DNA of 64,000 nt from Diphasiastrum complanatum. Taxonomy: Eukaryota > Streptophyta > Lycopodiopsida > Lycopodiales > Lycopodiaceae. The notes under the pieces are model-generated. The model was not told where the DNA came from. It did not search any database and was given only the letters and a program-made list of their open reading frames with translations. Of this stretch, positions 1 to 12,095 are shown in pieces; position 1 is the first letter of the stretch, and the number at the start of each line of letters is the position of its first letter. The stretch spans positions 30,021,777 through 30,085,776 of the forward strand of contig CM055093.1 of the NCBI GenBank assembly GCA_029204225.1. Direction: 5' to 3'. Made by a program: the position numbers and the translations under genes.

Positions 1-793
1 TTGAAAAGTTGTCATATAAACTAGAATAAGGACGGTTTTCTAGGCCATCATTTATGCCATATGGTTTTTTTGCATGAACTAACATTTAAATCTAGATATC
101 ATATATATTATGTAGTAATTCATCCATTTATGTGTAAATTTACATACTTATACATGTGATATTATATCCATCTATGTGTTCACATGTATAAAAAGTATAT
201 GACACACATATCAACTTAAGTATTAAAAATATGCAAAATGTATCCTGATTATTTTTCACCTTCATCTATGTATGTCCACTATTACCTTGTACATATTTTT
301 AATGTTGACTTTGAAAAGCCAAAAGGGCTCCAATTAGAGTTCTAGTGAGATGGTGACACTTGTCACAGAATTTAAGGATTGTATTTTTGCTAGTATGCAA
401 CCAAGTCCACATCTCAATGTCACATATGGCCCAATCAAATTAAGAGGTGTATATCACAAAGCCAATCACATTAAGAGGTAAAAAATGATTGTCCCAATCA
501 TGTTTAGAGGTGCAAATCACTTGGCCAATCGAATTCTGAGGCTCAAGCTAGTTGGTCCAATCATTATGAGAGGTGGAATCCCTGAGGTCCAATCAAAATT
601 GAGCATTCCTCATGCTAGATTTCAAGCCACTACGATTTGGAAGTGTGCTCTTTTTGTACATACAATCTTTTTGAGAGTTAATGCAATTTTGGACTTGTTT
701 CTTTGTAACACATTTTTGTGAAGAATTGAAAAAGATTATCTATGTTAGATATAGGGGTCTTATGTTTTTTACATCAAGCATCTAGGTGTAGGA
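1..793. repeat. AT-rich sequence with degenerate CCAATCA...AAGAGGTG motif repeats
   Basis: No gene is visible. Between about 421 and 610 a short motif of the type CCAATCANATTAAGAGGTG recurs about every 30-45 bases with variation. The same motif returns inside the adjacent LTR at about 955-1060, so this stretch may be part of a related or older copy of that LTR. A 78-codon open frame at 485-721 is built from these repeats and has no recognisable domain. Confidence 0.45.
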
Positions 794-1432
794 TGTTGAT
801 AGGAATAAATTTGGCATAGATGGCAAATTATGCATGTCCACTTGTAATGCCACTATTGAGCCAAAATAGAGTAAGAGGCTAAACACGTGCCAATTAGAGT
901 GTAGACAAGTGTAAAGCTTTTGTTTGATGAATTCTAAGGTGGAACCTTGTGAGGTCCAATAGGAAATTGAGGTGTGCTTGAATATAGTCCAATAGAATTA
1001 AGAGGTGCATGGATCAATGATCCAATAGGATCAAGAGGTGACAAAATATGGTCCAATCATAGTTAAGCATAGTGGTAGCTCATGGATCTACTAGTATCAT
1101 TGTACTCCTCATTTTGGAACTAATTGATTTGGTGATTTCATGGATTTTGTGAGTTATTGGATTTCTAGCTTTCTCTCTCTACCCGAGAGCTCATGATGCT
1201 TTTTCTCTCTCTACCTAAGGAGAGCAGCTTGTTTTTACTTAGATTATTTTTTGAATACTTCCCACACGTGTGAGTGAGAGTTGGAAGTGACTGAATGCAT
1301 GTAGTAGTGTGTTTTTGCCATAGATTCAAAGATAGATTTTGAATCTCAATCTAGTCTTGATCTTGTGCATCTACACACTTTAGGAGATCACAAGTACATG
1401 TAGTGGACAGTCCACACGTGTGACATTCAACA
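794..1432 (+). mobile_element. Copia 5' LTR, 639 bp
   Basis: The stretch starts TGTTGA and ends TCAACA, a 6-bp inverted terminal repeat typical of LTRs. It is followed directly by a near-canonical plant primer-binding site and, about 750 bases later, by a Copia gag. The palindrome CACACGTGTG, a G-box, lies near the 3' end and also occurs in other Copia LTRs of this window. No second copy of this LTR is present, so the left boundary rests on the terminal repeat and position only. Confidence 0.55.
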
Positions 1433-1444
1433 TGCTATCAGAGC
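1433..1444 (+). promoter_or_regulatory. Copia primer-binding site (variant)
   Basis: TGCTATCAGAGC differs by one base from TGGTATCAGAGC, the sequence complementary to the 3' end of initiator Met-tRNA used by most plant Copia elements. It sits immediately after the LTR's terminal CA. The 740 bases that follow (1445-2184) are the untranslated leader and hold no recognisable gene. Confidence 0.65.
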
Positions 1445-2184
1445 CTACTTAAGGTTACCATGCATTTTGATCCATCTAAGTGAATAAATTTTCATCAATC
1501 TTGAGCTAGAAGTTGTCAAGGCCCATTTTGCTAGCTATCTTGTTCAATCTTGGATCAAAAGAGATCAAAAGCACATTGATTGGGTCTGACCTAGTACTGT
1601 ACGGAATCAGGTGCTCAGACACGTGTGAGGAACATCCAATTTCAGTTTGGAAGTTCTCTCTCATGTTTGATCCATTTATCTTGCTTGATAGCTTGTTTTG
1701 AAGCTATTTTTGTCTAGTTTTTGATGCAATCAGTTTCATTCCATTTGGTTGAGCCAATCAAAAGTTATAAGCTTTTGAAGAGGGTTAGGTAGGGCACCTA
1801 GACCTGGGTGGACACATTTGGTTTGGTCAAGAGATTGCCTGGTTGATCCAAAATTACAATTGTATGCTTGCCAATCTCATCTATATGTGATCTAGGCACT
1901 GTTTTGAGATCTTAGCCATTTTGTTTCATGCAATATCATTGTATTTGAGTCAAATTTGGTTTCTTAGAGTACTTCACACGTGCGTGTTTGATCCTAACTT
2001 TGCCTATACTCCATCATTTGATGTGAAATAGATCTTGTGTTAGAGAGATTTGTGTAGCTAGTAAGAATCAATTCACAAATAGTTGCAAGATCTTTCATAG
2101 GAGGAGATAGTACTCTATTATTGGATCCTATTGAGAGTGTGTAGCAGCATTTATTGTTCATCATTTGAGTTTTCTTCACTTCAA

Positions 2185-2669
2185 ATGTCTTCAATGGGTT
2201 CATCCTTGTTGGAACCAAGTGAAACTATTCAATTTGGAAAATGAGGATGGAGTCCATCTTGATCCTTCAAGACGTGATGGACATTGTTCTTGGCCTTGAA
2301 GAAGAACCTCAAGTTCTTCAAGAGGTTCAAAAATACAAAAAGAGAGCTAGGATGGCTCTCCACTACATCAAGATGAATGTCTCTAATGAGATATTGAGGG
2401 AGATAGGTACTTGTACAATAGCCAAAGAAGCTTGGGATTGTCTCAAGGCTATCTATGAGGCTAAGAATACATCTAGGCTTCTCACTCTTAGGAATCAAAT
2501 CTTTCAAAGTAGCCAAAAGAGTGATGAGAGTGCATCTAGTTATGTTTCGAGAGTAAAAGATATTCATAGAGAACTTGCTTGTATTGGTGATTCCATCAAT
2601 CAAAATGAGCTAGTTCAAGTCATTCTCAATGGCTTGAGAAGTGAATTTGATAACCTTGTCCAATCCTAA
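2185..2669 (+). pseudogene. gag: Copia gag, truncated and frameshifted
   Basis: Gag forms the particle that packages retrotransposon RNA. An ATG at 2185 opens a frame reading MSSMGSSLLEPSE. A shift near 2220 leads into the NYSIWKMRMES motif typical of the plant Copia gag N-terminus (DUF4219/UBN2 type). The frame then runs through the usual EAWDCLKAIYEAK and RVKDIHRELACIGDSI blocks to NGLRSEFDNLVQS, where a TAA closes it at 2669. The zinc knuckle, protease, integrase and RT that should follow are absent, so the element is cut off here. Sequence after 2670 belongs to something else. It most resembles the gag near 62.8 kb. Confidence 0.8.
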
Positions 2670-3089
2670 ATAGTAGAAACAATGATGTCAAAATACCGCT
2701 AGCTGCGCACTCGCAAAAATGACGTCTTGGTAGAAACAAGACTGATAACCTGCAATAGAAATACAGATTAGTGAACTAGATACCATATCGTAAAACTGTG
2801 GGATATTGATGGAAGTATAGGATGACATTAGATTAGTATAGATCTGATAGAAAAAGAACTCTGATATCAAGTTCAAAATGTGTAATAGTATGGAAGTTTT
2901 GTAGTTGATGGTTGTGGATCGGAAGTGCATCAGTTACCAGCAAAAAGGATCAAGATGAATGAACAACAGCAATGTGCAATAGAACAAAATAGTAGTGTAG
3001 ACAAAAATTGCACTCTGGTTGTTTGAAAAATGAGTACAAGAGCTTGAAGCAAATGCACGAGATAGTGTAGCACTAAACTGGCTTTAGCT
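2670..3089 (-). mobile_element. Minus-strand LTR 3' end with primer-site-like sequence
   Basis: On the minus strand, 2869-2856 reads TGATATCAGAGTTC, resembling a degenerate Met-tRNA primer site. It is preceded by 2870-3080, which looks like an LTR U5 end containing CAGAGTGCAATTTTTGTCT. The same U5-like string occurs on the plus strand near 56,925, supporting a shared LTR family. No coding sequence of the element remains. Confidence 0.4.
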
Positions 3090-3189
3090 TATTGATCAAT
3101 ACAAAAAAAAACTCTAATAAATTCGATCCAATATTGAATTTCGATCGTCTGCTTAAAAATTTGAGCCTCTTTTTTTTTTTTTTTTGCAG

Positions 3190-3471
3190 TATAAGTATAT
3201 ACAACTTTCAAAATGCTCATCACCGAATGGATTTGGGCTTGAGCATTGAAATCCAACATGCTGCACATCTCCACCATGTCCGTCGAGGGCTAGAGGTTGA
3301 ATGGGCTCAAGCAAGGCCTCTCGTAGGACAACTGATGCAGATGACTTTTTCTCCTACTTCGACACCTTACGAATGGGCACTGATAAGACTTTATGAGAAC
3401 ATCAAATGCCACACTGGAATTTTGGATATAGGCCTTGGAACAATGACAAACGGCTCGTACATTGACCAATT
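3190..3471 (+). other. Possible exon behind a strong splice acceptor
   Basis: A T-rich run ending in GCAG at 3186-3189 looks like a plant 3' splice acceptor. Behind it an open frame continues to the CACTA terminus and beyond. The C-terminal half (RRGLEVEWAQARPLVGQ, then YEWALIRLYENIKC) has ordinary protein-like composition, unlike the repeats around it, but I do not recognise a family. It is interrupted at 3472 by the transposon end, so this is at best one broken exon or a captured gene fragment. It could equally be chance coding in an LTR internal region. Confidence 0.25.
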
Positions 3472-3830
3472 CACTACAACACCCGTCGCAATTTGTGATG
3501 TGTTTTGTGACGTGAATCGCGTCCTTAATTTTTTTTAATTCATCGCGGACGTCAGAAAAACACGTCGCTATAAGGTCTTCGGAATCCAACGACTTTAAAA
3601 TGCGTCGCAATCCGACAGGCACAATGTGCCAGATTCTGCAACCCAAAATCCCAATGAAGGAAAGGCATTCCGACACGGACATCACAATAAGACGTCCAAA
3701 GATGTTGCAAAAGATCCGACATGGACGTCACATTGCGATGTCCCAAAACCCTGTCGGATTCTGCCGTCTGTAAATACAGAATGATGCAAAAATTTGCCCG
3801 ACGGATGTCCGACACCCATCCGACGTACAG
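3472..3830 (+). mobile_element. CACTA element 1: terminal and subterminal region
   Basis: The sequence starts CACTACAACACCCGTCGC, matching the CACTA terminus of plant En/Spm elements. Inside it, short GTCGCA, CGTCGC, CCGAC and GACGTC motifs recur in both orientations over about 350 bases. These resemble the subterminal repeats where CACTA transposase proteins bind. The matching right terminus is not found; the element is cut at about 5910. Confidence 0.7.
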
Positions 3831-4117
3831 ACCATTTACTAAATAATTTGTCGCCGAAATGGCGTTGGCATAAAGAATAGAGTCGGTCCAAACCACCCTC
3901 CCTTTTCTATTGGCAATTATATTACCTTGAGGATCCACGTCATAATAAGGATTTGTGGATGACTCTTCAGTGGGGGCGAGAGCTGCGGCCGCTTGTGAGG
4001 GACCACCCTCATCTCGGCTAAGCATACTTTGCAGTTGTGTTTTTTGCTCAGAAGTTAATGATTCATATAAATTTTAACATAGTCTCTCGAGCTTTCACCA
4101 TTGCCTGACCCCGACAT
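3829..4117 (-). pseudogene. Antisense ORF at the left end of CACTA element 1
   Basis: On the minus strand an ATG at 4117 opens MSGSGNGESSRDY, and after a shift the frame continues as SRDEGGPSQAAAALAP...STNPYYDVDPQGNIIANRKGRVVW to about 3829. The Gly/Ser/Ala-rich start and the GNIIANRKGRV block look like real protein rather than noise. CACTA elements usually carry a second gene (TnpA-like) on the same strand as TNP2, whereas this fragment reads away from it. Its identity is unknown. It could be a second element gene or a captured host exon. Confidence 0.35.
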
Positions 4118-4261
4118 GATTACTACATTCATAAACATACAATACATTACAATAAATCCTAATATATTGAAATGAAGTAGAAAAAAAAATTGATTACAGA
4201 ACTTTAATGCATATTGGAGTGGGAGTTTCATACCTGTGTTAACAATGATGATCGTAATTGG

Positions 4262-5910
4262 AATGGATTACAACACAATACATGCATGTCCAAAAGACCA
4301 TGTTCTATATAGAGGTGAGCATTCAGAAAAGTTTCAATGTCCAATGTGTAGCGCTTCAAGTTTTCACAATGACATACAAGGGGATAAAGTGCCACGAAAA
4401 GTGTTATGACATTTTCCAATTATCCCACGATTGTAATGTTTATTTCAAAAATCGATCTACGGATGATGTGATGCGAGTACCAAGTGATTCACCTGCATGG
4501 AAACATATTGAAAACCAATGGCTCGAGTTTAAAAATGAACCTCGTAATTTGAGATTTGGCCTTGCTATGGATGGCGTAAATCCTTTTAGCGTTCAAGCGT
4601 CAACTTGGTCCACATGGCCAGTTGTGCTCGTTAATTATAACATACCTCCATGGTTGAGTATTAAAACGGGACACTTGTTATTGGCTTTATTGATTCTAGG
4701 AAAGTACAAGGCCAAGAACATGGATGTGTATCTTGCACCTTTGGTCGATGACTACCCCGGTTCAAGTAAATGTTCAGGTATCTATATAATGAATCTAATC
4801 TGTTTTAGGGTTTGACGTTTGAGTATATTTAACTAAGCTTATGTTTAATTTAGTTTATGAACTATGCATGTTTAACCACATCGGGGTACAATGCATGTTA
4901 TATTTGTGGACTTTTGGGGGGTCGACATAGCACAAATATGTTAAAAAAAGTAGTGTACAAAAATCATCGCAAATACTTGTCGCCTGATCATCCTTTTCGA
5001 AGGTTGAATAGACGATTTTTTGGAGGGCGAGGAGATAATCCTCTAACTACACCACCACCCCCACGAGCGGAATGGTATGGTGAATGGCTTAAACATCACG
5101 GCGTTAATTCTTCATGGAATGAATCCATTGATGGTATGAAATGGTTGTCTATTTTTCATAAATTACCCTATTGGAGGAATTTATTGATAAACCATCTATT
5201 GGATCCTATGCACATATTCAAAAACGTCGTTGAATCCTTATGGAACCACATCATTGGCATAAAAGACAACTCCGCAGCTGATATAGATCTACAAGCGTCC
5301 GATGTGAAAAGACCCTATTGGATTCAATACACCGAAGGTGGAGATGAGATTCTACCTAGCGTGCCGTGGATTCTTACAAAAGAGCAACTCTCATATGTTA
5401 AACACGTCATAAAACAAACGAGAACTCCAACAGGCTATGCACATTCTTTATGCAAGTCATTTATCAAAGATGGTAAATTAAGTGCATTGAGATCACATGA
5501 TTGGCATAAGATGTTGCAATTCATACTTCCACTTTCTATTTGAGGTCTCTTCAACGATGACGTACAAAATACGCTTTACAATTTGTCATCAATGATTAGG
5601 TTTGTATATTTTTTTAAGAACTTGTATAAATATGTGTTATTTCAATTTTTTTATGTGTTAAACAACCTAATGTACTATCAATCTTGCAGGTGGATTTCCT
5701 CAAAAGAAATAGAAAATAGTGAATTGGATTCCATGAAAATCTAAGTGATCGGAATGGTATGTTTGTTGGAAAGAGATTTTCCAACTTCCTTTTTGGATAT
5801 ACAAGTTCATCTTCTAGTGCATTTGGTCGAAGAAGTATCAATTGCAGGACCTGTGCGCACACGAGATGGATGTTCTACCTTGAGCTCTTTATGAAATTTT
5901 TGAAGGGCTC
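4262..5910 (+). pseudogene. CACTA transposase TNP2 plus DUF4218 fragment
   Basis: The TNP2 transposase of En/Spm elements cuts the element at its termini. The frame begins MDYNTIHACPKDHVLYRGE and the Cys motif FQCPMC follows. A frameshift near 4400 leads to DSPAWKHIENQWLEF, EPRNLRFGLAMDGVNPF and GKYKAKNMDVYLAPLVD, the classic TNP2 core. An intron-like gap (about 4780-4855) precedes LTTSGYNACYICG and LLDPMHIFKNVVESLW. From 5690 the DUF4218 part appears as LLERDFPTSFLDIQVHLLVHLV and TRWMF. In-frame stops and shifts make it a pseudogene. It breaks off at about 5910, where antisense Copia sequence begins. Confidence 0.85.
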
Positions 5911-6500
5911 ATAGGTGAGCCTCAATGGCTCGGATCTTGCCCTTGTAGATCTTCTTGGAGTTCTTGGAGTTCTTGCATCTTGAGGTGGATCCTCAAGTTC
6001 TTCTTCACTTGGAAGCTCCTCCTCCATCCTAGCATGATCCTTGGAATCAAGATGATTAGTAACATTATCATCCAAATCACAAGCATGTCCTTCATAAAAA
6101 ATAACATCCCATTATCACTCCTTAATACCTTAATCTTGGTACTAAGTTGATTTTCTACCAAAGTCTTGAGCTTTGCAAAAGAATCAAACACCATTGATTT
6201 GCTACACAAGAGATACATCCAACAAAATCTAGAATAGTCATCAATGAAGATTACATAGTACTTGGCACCACCATTAGACTCATGTGAAAAACTATGAACA
6301 TCCGAATGGATGAGTTCAAGAGGAGAGTTTGATTTTGATGTAGATCTTGAGAAGGGTAGTTTGTGAGCCTTTGAGAGGCTGCATGCTTCACATCTCTTCC
6401 CACACTTTGACAAATGCTTGGGGAGTCCAACTGCAAGCTCCTTTGCGACCATAGATTCCATGGCTTTGTAGTTGGGGTGGCCCAACCTTTTATGCCACAA
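5911..6500 (-). pseudogene. Copia fragment A: pre-integrase and integrase start, internally deleted
   Basis: The frame read from 6500 starts with the GAG-pre-integrase zinc motif (MWHKRLGHPNYKAMES, then CEACSLSKAHKLPF). It continues into the integrase core with HSDVHSFS and DYSRFCWMY, and reaches RSDNG, holding the second catalytic Asp. The rest of integrase is missing: the sequence jumps to a DVIFYE motif and the acidic linker ending RRSTRARSEPLRLTYEP. RT is absent. At its 3' end it abuts the CACTA DUF4218 sequence directly, and its 5' end joins a different Copia at about 6500. Confidence 0.8.
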
Positions 6501-8950
6501 TTCCTAGATTTGTGATTTTGTAATTTGCAAATATCTGACTCTTTATTTCATTGATGAACGTCATGTATCTTTCGACACTACCATCTAATCTTAGCTTCTT
6601 CTTATATACCCATTTGCAATCGACTTTCTTCTTTTCTTAGGGTAGTGGTTTGAGTGTCCATGCCTGATTTTGCTTCATTGGTTCAATCTCTTCTGACATG
6701 TCTTGCTTCCAAAATTCGCCCTCAAGATTCTGGATTGCTTCCAGATATGTCATTGGTTCCTTGGTGAAACTACAAAATTTGAAGTTTGGGACTTCACTCA
6801 ACTGGAGGTTATCGATGAATCTGTAGAGGAGTCTTCGAATTCTTGTCATCCTTCTTAGTTGAGTTTGTGGTTGCTAGTGCGTTTGTTCTTTTAATTCTTC
6901 GACATGATGATCTTATGTCTCCTGTTCTAGAGTTTGTGATTCATTCTGATTTGATGTTTGGCCTTGAACTCCCTCTTCAATTGGCGATATTGAGAAGAAT
7001 TGACGGCCCCTTGACTCTCTCACTCTTGGAAATGTCAATTCGTCAAACTTCACATCTCTGCTCATCACCACATTCTCTTAGGTTGGATTATAGAGTCGAT
7101 AGATCTGTGAGCCATTTGAATATCTGATCATCATAGTCTGTGTCAATTTTTTATCTAGTTTGTTTTTTTTTTCTTTTGGTATGCGCATGTACGCTATACA
7201 TCCAAACACTCATACATACGATAGATCGGGCTTCTCACCTATCCATATTTTGTACGACGTCTTGTTTTCCACTATTGTCATTATCGATTGGTTTTTTAAA
7301 TGAACTACAACTGCGATTGCTTCAGCCCAAAATTGACTTCAAAATTGTGTTTGATCCATCATGCACTTTGCTCCTTTGAAAATGGTTCTATTTCATCTTC
7401 CTGCTACACCATTGAATTGTGGTGTATATGCAGGTGTGAATTGATGTTCAATACCTCTCTCTTGACAGAAGCTTGAAAATTATTTGTTTGAATATTTGCA
7501 TCCATTGTCAAACCTGAGGGTCTGCAATTTCTCGGATGTGTGTCATTCTACAAACCTTACAAATTTTTTGAATGCATCAAACACTTCAGACTTCTTCTTC
7601 AGATAGTATATAGTAGTCATCCTATTGAAATCATCTATGAATGTGAGGAAGTATCTCGATCCGGAAGGGAAACAACCTTCATGGATCTACAAAATCTGAA
7701 TGAACTAATTCTAGGATGTCCTTTGCTCTCCTTCTTTCATGCACAAATGGACTTTGATGCTGCTTACCTTTCTAACAAGCTTCGTAGAAGTCAGAGTCTA
7801 GATTTGTAGTTCTAAGAATATTCACAAGTTCTTTCTTGCTCATGTCATAGAGACTCCTCATATTCAGATGATACAGACATCTATTCCAAAGATGGTTCTC
7901 ACTTTCGGATGTATTTAGTATACTATCGTAGTTGTTGATGATTTTTGCTTGATATAGATTACCTTGTCTTGATCCGATAGTTAGCAACTTATTCGATCTG
8001 TGCTCAATCATTCGGCATGTGTTTCCATCAAATAGGACTCGTATTCCTAGATTTGCTATGCTCAACACATAGAGTAGATCTCTCCTCAACGTTGGTACAT
8101 AGAGCACTCCTTGTAGCTCTGCATGCCCCGACAATGTACGGAACTGAAGAGTTCCAATGCCTTTGACATCGTCTCTGGTCCCATCACCCAACATCACCGT
8201 TCTTGTGTTGTCCAGTGCCTTGTAGTATAACAAAACATTTTTGTTGCAGGTTACATGAGATGTGGCTCCTAAATCAATCACTATGTGATAATTATGTTGT
8301 GTGTAGGTGGTCGATTCTTCATCGATAGCTGCGGATGCATTGTCGTTCTTCTCACCATCTTTGGATGATTCCTGGTCATTTGATTCTCCTTCATCTCTCA
8401 TCAATCTTTCGTCTGCTACGAGATTGATTGCTCTTTCGAATGTCATCTCATGTAAACTTAAGATGAGCATCCTTAGCGGCTGATAAGATGAGGGTAGTGA
8501 TTTCATAAAGTGCATCAGCTAATGGGGTGCTGGGACTTGATGCTCTTGTCCAGATGCACAATCGTCTTGATCTTCTCTACATGTGGTTCCAACTCATTTT
8601 CATCCCATCACAAGCTTTATAATTGATTGTGGAGGTGCATGACCGATGCGGTTGTCCTCACTTTGTACTTTTGTTTTAGTTTTTCTCACACTTCATGGCT
8701 GCTTTGGTAGTCTTCAATCTGGATGAGAATTTCTTCATTTATGGAGGATATGATGATCGTCATTGTATGTTCATCTTTCCTTATCCATTCCCACTACAAG
8801 AGGATAGGCAATTTCCAAGGCCTTTTTTTGAGCTTTTCTTTTGAAAGATAGTTTTTAAAATGAGTCTTGAGGGGATAATATGGGAGTTCATGAAATATTG
8901 ATAACCTCTTCATGCCATCGCCCTAGATCTTGACTGGATCTCCAAATCCG
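6501..8950 (-). pseudogene. Copia fragment B: gag, protease, integrase, start of RT
   Basis: Read from 8950 down, this holds a stop-ridden gag up to about 8515. A 247-codon open stretch (8515-7772) follows, with SLHEMTFERAINLVADERL, the protease site IDLGATSHVT (the usual DSGA has become DLGA), LQGVLYVPTLRRDLL and the pre-integrase HLWNRCLYHLNMRSL. Broken integrase frames occupy 7772-6850. RT begins at 6849 with EPMTYLEAIQNLEGEFWKQ and is cut within VYKKKLRLDGSVERY near 6540. The altered protease site and truncated RT show it is dead. It differs from fragment A and lies within minus-strand CACTA sequence. Confidence 0.75.
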
Positions 8951-10340
8951 AAGCCAATCACTTGCCTACAATATTAACAGACAAGCAGATGTACACACAT
9001 TTAATGTAGATTGGATATCGTTAGAAGTAACATAAAGAGAGTAATCATAAAATAAATACATGATATGTACCATGAATTGGCCCAGATATATATTGTATCT
9101 TCATGGAATGAGGACGTTGGCCATCAAGCCCATCATGCATAGGGTGATCAGGTGGAAGGTATCGAGTGTGGCCCTCATAAACCATCTTTTGCAGATGTTG
9201 TGAGTGACATGCTTGCAAATACTCATCACAAACGGGGCACGCATTGTAACCACTAGTTTGTAGCCCTACATTGTTACAAAACGACCAACTTAATCGTGGG
9301 TCCAATGTTCGAATTGAAATTTTTTTTGTGAATGCACATAAAATTTAATATAATATTATGAGTCAAACCAATAACAAGGATATCTCACCTGAACATTCCC
9401 TATAGCTAGGAAAGTCGTGCATCGTCCAATCAAGATCCCCTTTACCACAAAATCTCTTTGTCTCAGTGGTCTTAATATATTGCTCACTTGAACTCCTTGC
9501 CATATAATCTTCAGCTCATCTATCAAGGGAGCCATATACATGTCGATATTTTTTGCCTTGTATTTTCTGGGGATAAGAAGGGCGAGCATTAGGATCCCCT
9601 TCTTTATACTTATCTTAGGGGGGATGTAGTTTACAAGGACATCCGGACAGGTGGACCATGATGTGGAGCGCAAACCGAATGGATTCACACCATCCATGGC
9701 CAACCCCAAATGCAAATGGCGAGGCTCATCCCTAAACTCATGCCAAGTAGCATCCACGTGCTTCCATGTTGGAGAATCGGCAGGGATCCTCATAGTATTG
9801 TCGGATGAGTGATTGCTCGAATGCCATGTCATTAGCTCCACGATGGAATTGCACTTAAACATGTGGCATGTCCTGGGGGTATGATGGGAAAATGTCTTAC
9901 CACCTTGGCGGGTATGGTCGCTCCTTGTAAATCTTGCCTGTAGCGGTGTTCCCCATAGCGTGGACACGTGCTTGCCTCCTCAAACTCATCTCGATATAAT
10001 ATGCAATCGTTGGGACATGCATGGATGCTCTTTTAGCATTTTCTTGGCTTCTTGTCCAGACGTCGCCATAGTATTATTTGGGGGCAACATTTTCCTGAGC
10101 AAACTACGACAAAATATAAATTTACATCATTAGTTATATATAGTTTCTCGCAATGAATGAATTAAAAATAAAATGAGATTAGAGCAATTTGCCTATAACA
10201 CTACATCATGAAGCAAGCAAGCTTACCAAAACAACTCTGTCACACTCGCATCCGATCACCCGCACTTATTTTGGAAGTTCAAAAGTGGCAAACAAGCTCG
10301 CAACTTTAACATTTGTGCGCCCTCATACAAAGGATTGGAT
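8951..10340 (-). pseudogene. CACTA element 2: TNP2 pseudogene
   Basis: Read on the minus strand, an N-terminal remnant at 10,330-10,200 matches the TNP2 segment around KLRACLPLLNFQ. After an intron-like gap come HACPNDCILYRDEFEEAS and CPRYG (about 10,030-9,960), then DSPTWKHVDATWHEFRDEPR and LHLGLAMDGVNPFGLRST, then LQTSGYNACPVCDEYLQACH and YEGHTRYLPPDHPM (9,300-9,130). Multiple frameshifts separate the blocks and the C-terminal half is absent. The sequence at 10,081-10,340 is closely similar to 21,105-21,350, so elements 2 and 3 belong to one family. The 5' end is cut by repeat X at about 10,340. Confidence 0.85.
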
Positions 10341-10636
10341 GCCAAGTGACACATCATAGATTCAAGGACTGCCATGGGCTTGCACACCATACTCCTCTTT
10401 TGTGTCTTCATATAAGGGACATCCCCTCGTTACATACGAGTCACATGTGGGGCCAGTGAGCCTCTTGTTGATTTCTATTCCTCAATGTGGTTCAATTTGG
10501 ATCATCATTGTTCCTTGAACTTGAAATAGTTGTGAACGGACAATATATGTGTTGGTATTAATGTTGTAGCTATGAGTCAGTATACATAAAAGTTTTGGAA
10601 TCCGATTCACAAAACTCTATTTTTTTAAGCCAACCG

Positions 10637-10801
<165 letters not shown>

Positions 10802-10900
10802 CGTTTTGTTGATGTAGGATTACATTCAATTTTATTTTCATTAGAATTTATGAAAATAGATCTAGACATCCTAGAAAGAAATAGTGGAGTGGGAATCAAT

Positions 10901-10981
10901 GGAGGTCGGAACAGACCTCGGAATATGTGTTTCTATTTAATTCAGTATACCATCTGTTATTCCAAGGCCGATTTTGACCTC
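10901..10981. repeat. Hairpin in X unit (copy 1)
   Basis: The left arm GGAGGTCGGAACAGACCTC plus GGAATA can pair with the right arm TATTCCAAGGCCGATTTTGACCTC across a loop of about 33 bases containing CAGTATACCATCTG. The right arm has drifted in this copy. Confidence 0.7.
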
Positions 10982-11242
10982 AGTTCATAAATTTTTTTCA
11001 GATCCTAAACAAATTTTATGCTAGATTGTCACCATCTCATAGATGCTAGATTATATACCTCTGCTCATAAACTTTTACATAAATACTTATCTCCCATCTT
11101 TTGTTGTAGATGCACATTCTGTAGTGTAGGACTACATTCAATTTTATTCTCATTAGGATTAATAAAAAAAGTTCTACACATCCTACAAAGAAATTTGTAC
11201 TTTTTGTTGATGAATATGTTGATAAGTGGGGTGGGAATCAGT

Positions 11243-11322
11243 GGAGGTTGGAACAGACCTTGGAATATGTGTGTCTGTTTAAATCAGTATACCATCTGTT
11301 ATTCTAAGGCTGATTCCGACCT
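11243..11322. repeat. Hairpin in X unit (copy 2)
   Basis: The same arms and loop as the first copy, with a left arm GACCTTGGAATA and a right arm TATTCTAAGGCTGATTCCGACC. Part of the tandem U unit, whose period is about 345 bp. Confidence 0.7.
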
Positions 11323-12095
11323 GGCTCATACATTTTTTTCAAATCATAAACAGATTATATGCTAGATTGTTACCAGCTCATAGATGCTAGATTGTATACA
11401 TACCTTTGCTCATAAACTTATCATAGTTCGAGCTTTTATAGGTATTGAGTCAAAGCTACGAGGGCAATACCAACATATAAATTATTTTTCCGTCTCCAAT
11501 TAACCGCAAACCATAACCCTAACAATATTGGAGAACACACAAATCCATTGAGGATGCAAGGGGGGTAACTGGCTCCTCGATTGAGTTGTTTGTGCCAATT
11601 GGGTGTCTTGCTTAAAAATGGATAGACCAAAGAGGCATATGGTGTGCAGGTCGTGGACGTTCTTGAACCTCATGGTTCACCACATCGAAATGAGGAAAGT
11701 GTGTTTGCTACTTCAAACTCACTTGAGGTTCATCTGGATTCAAACAAGTGAAGTGTTGAGTTCAAAGTAGCAGCATCCTTTTCTCTCTTCAATGCTACAA
11801 ACCGTCAGACTCAAGGACTGCCATGGTCCTACACACCATGTTCCTCTTTGATTTCTTCATATATAGGATAGACACCCCTCGTTACGTATGATTCACATGT
11901 GGGGCCAGTGAGCCTCCTATTGATGTCTACTCCTCCATGTGGTTTAATTTGGAACATCATTGTTGTTTGAACTGAAAATGGTCGTGTATATGACAATACA
12001 TATGTGTTGGTATTGACATTGTAGCTATGAGGCAATATACATAAACGTTTTGGCATTCGCAATACTCTATTTTTTAAGCCCACGGGACAAGAGAG

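Noticed and set aside
11516-11530. AACCCTAAC strings in module P considered as telomeric repeat
   Set aside because: Only a single AACCCTAAC occurs in each copy, with no tandem run of the plant telomere unit.
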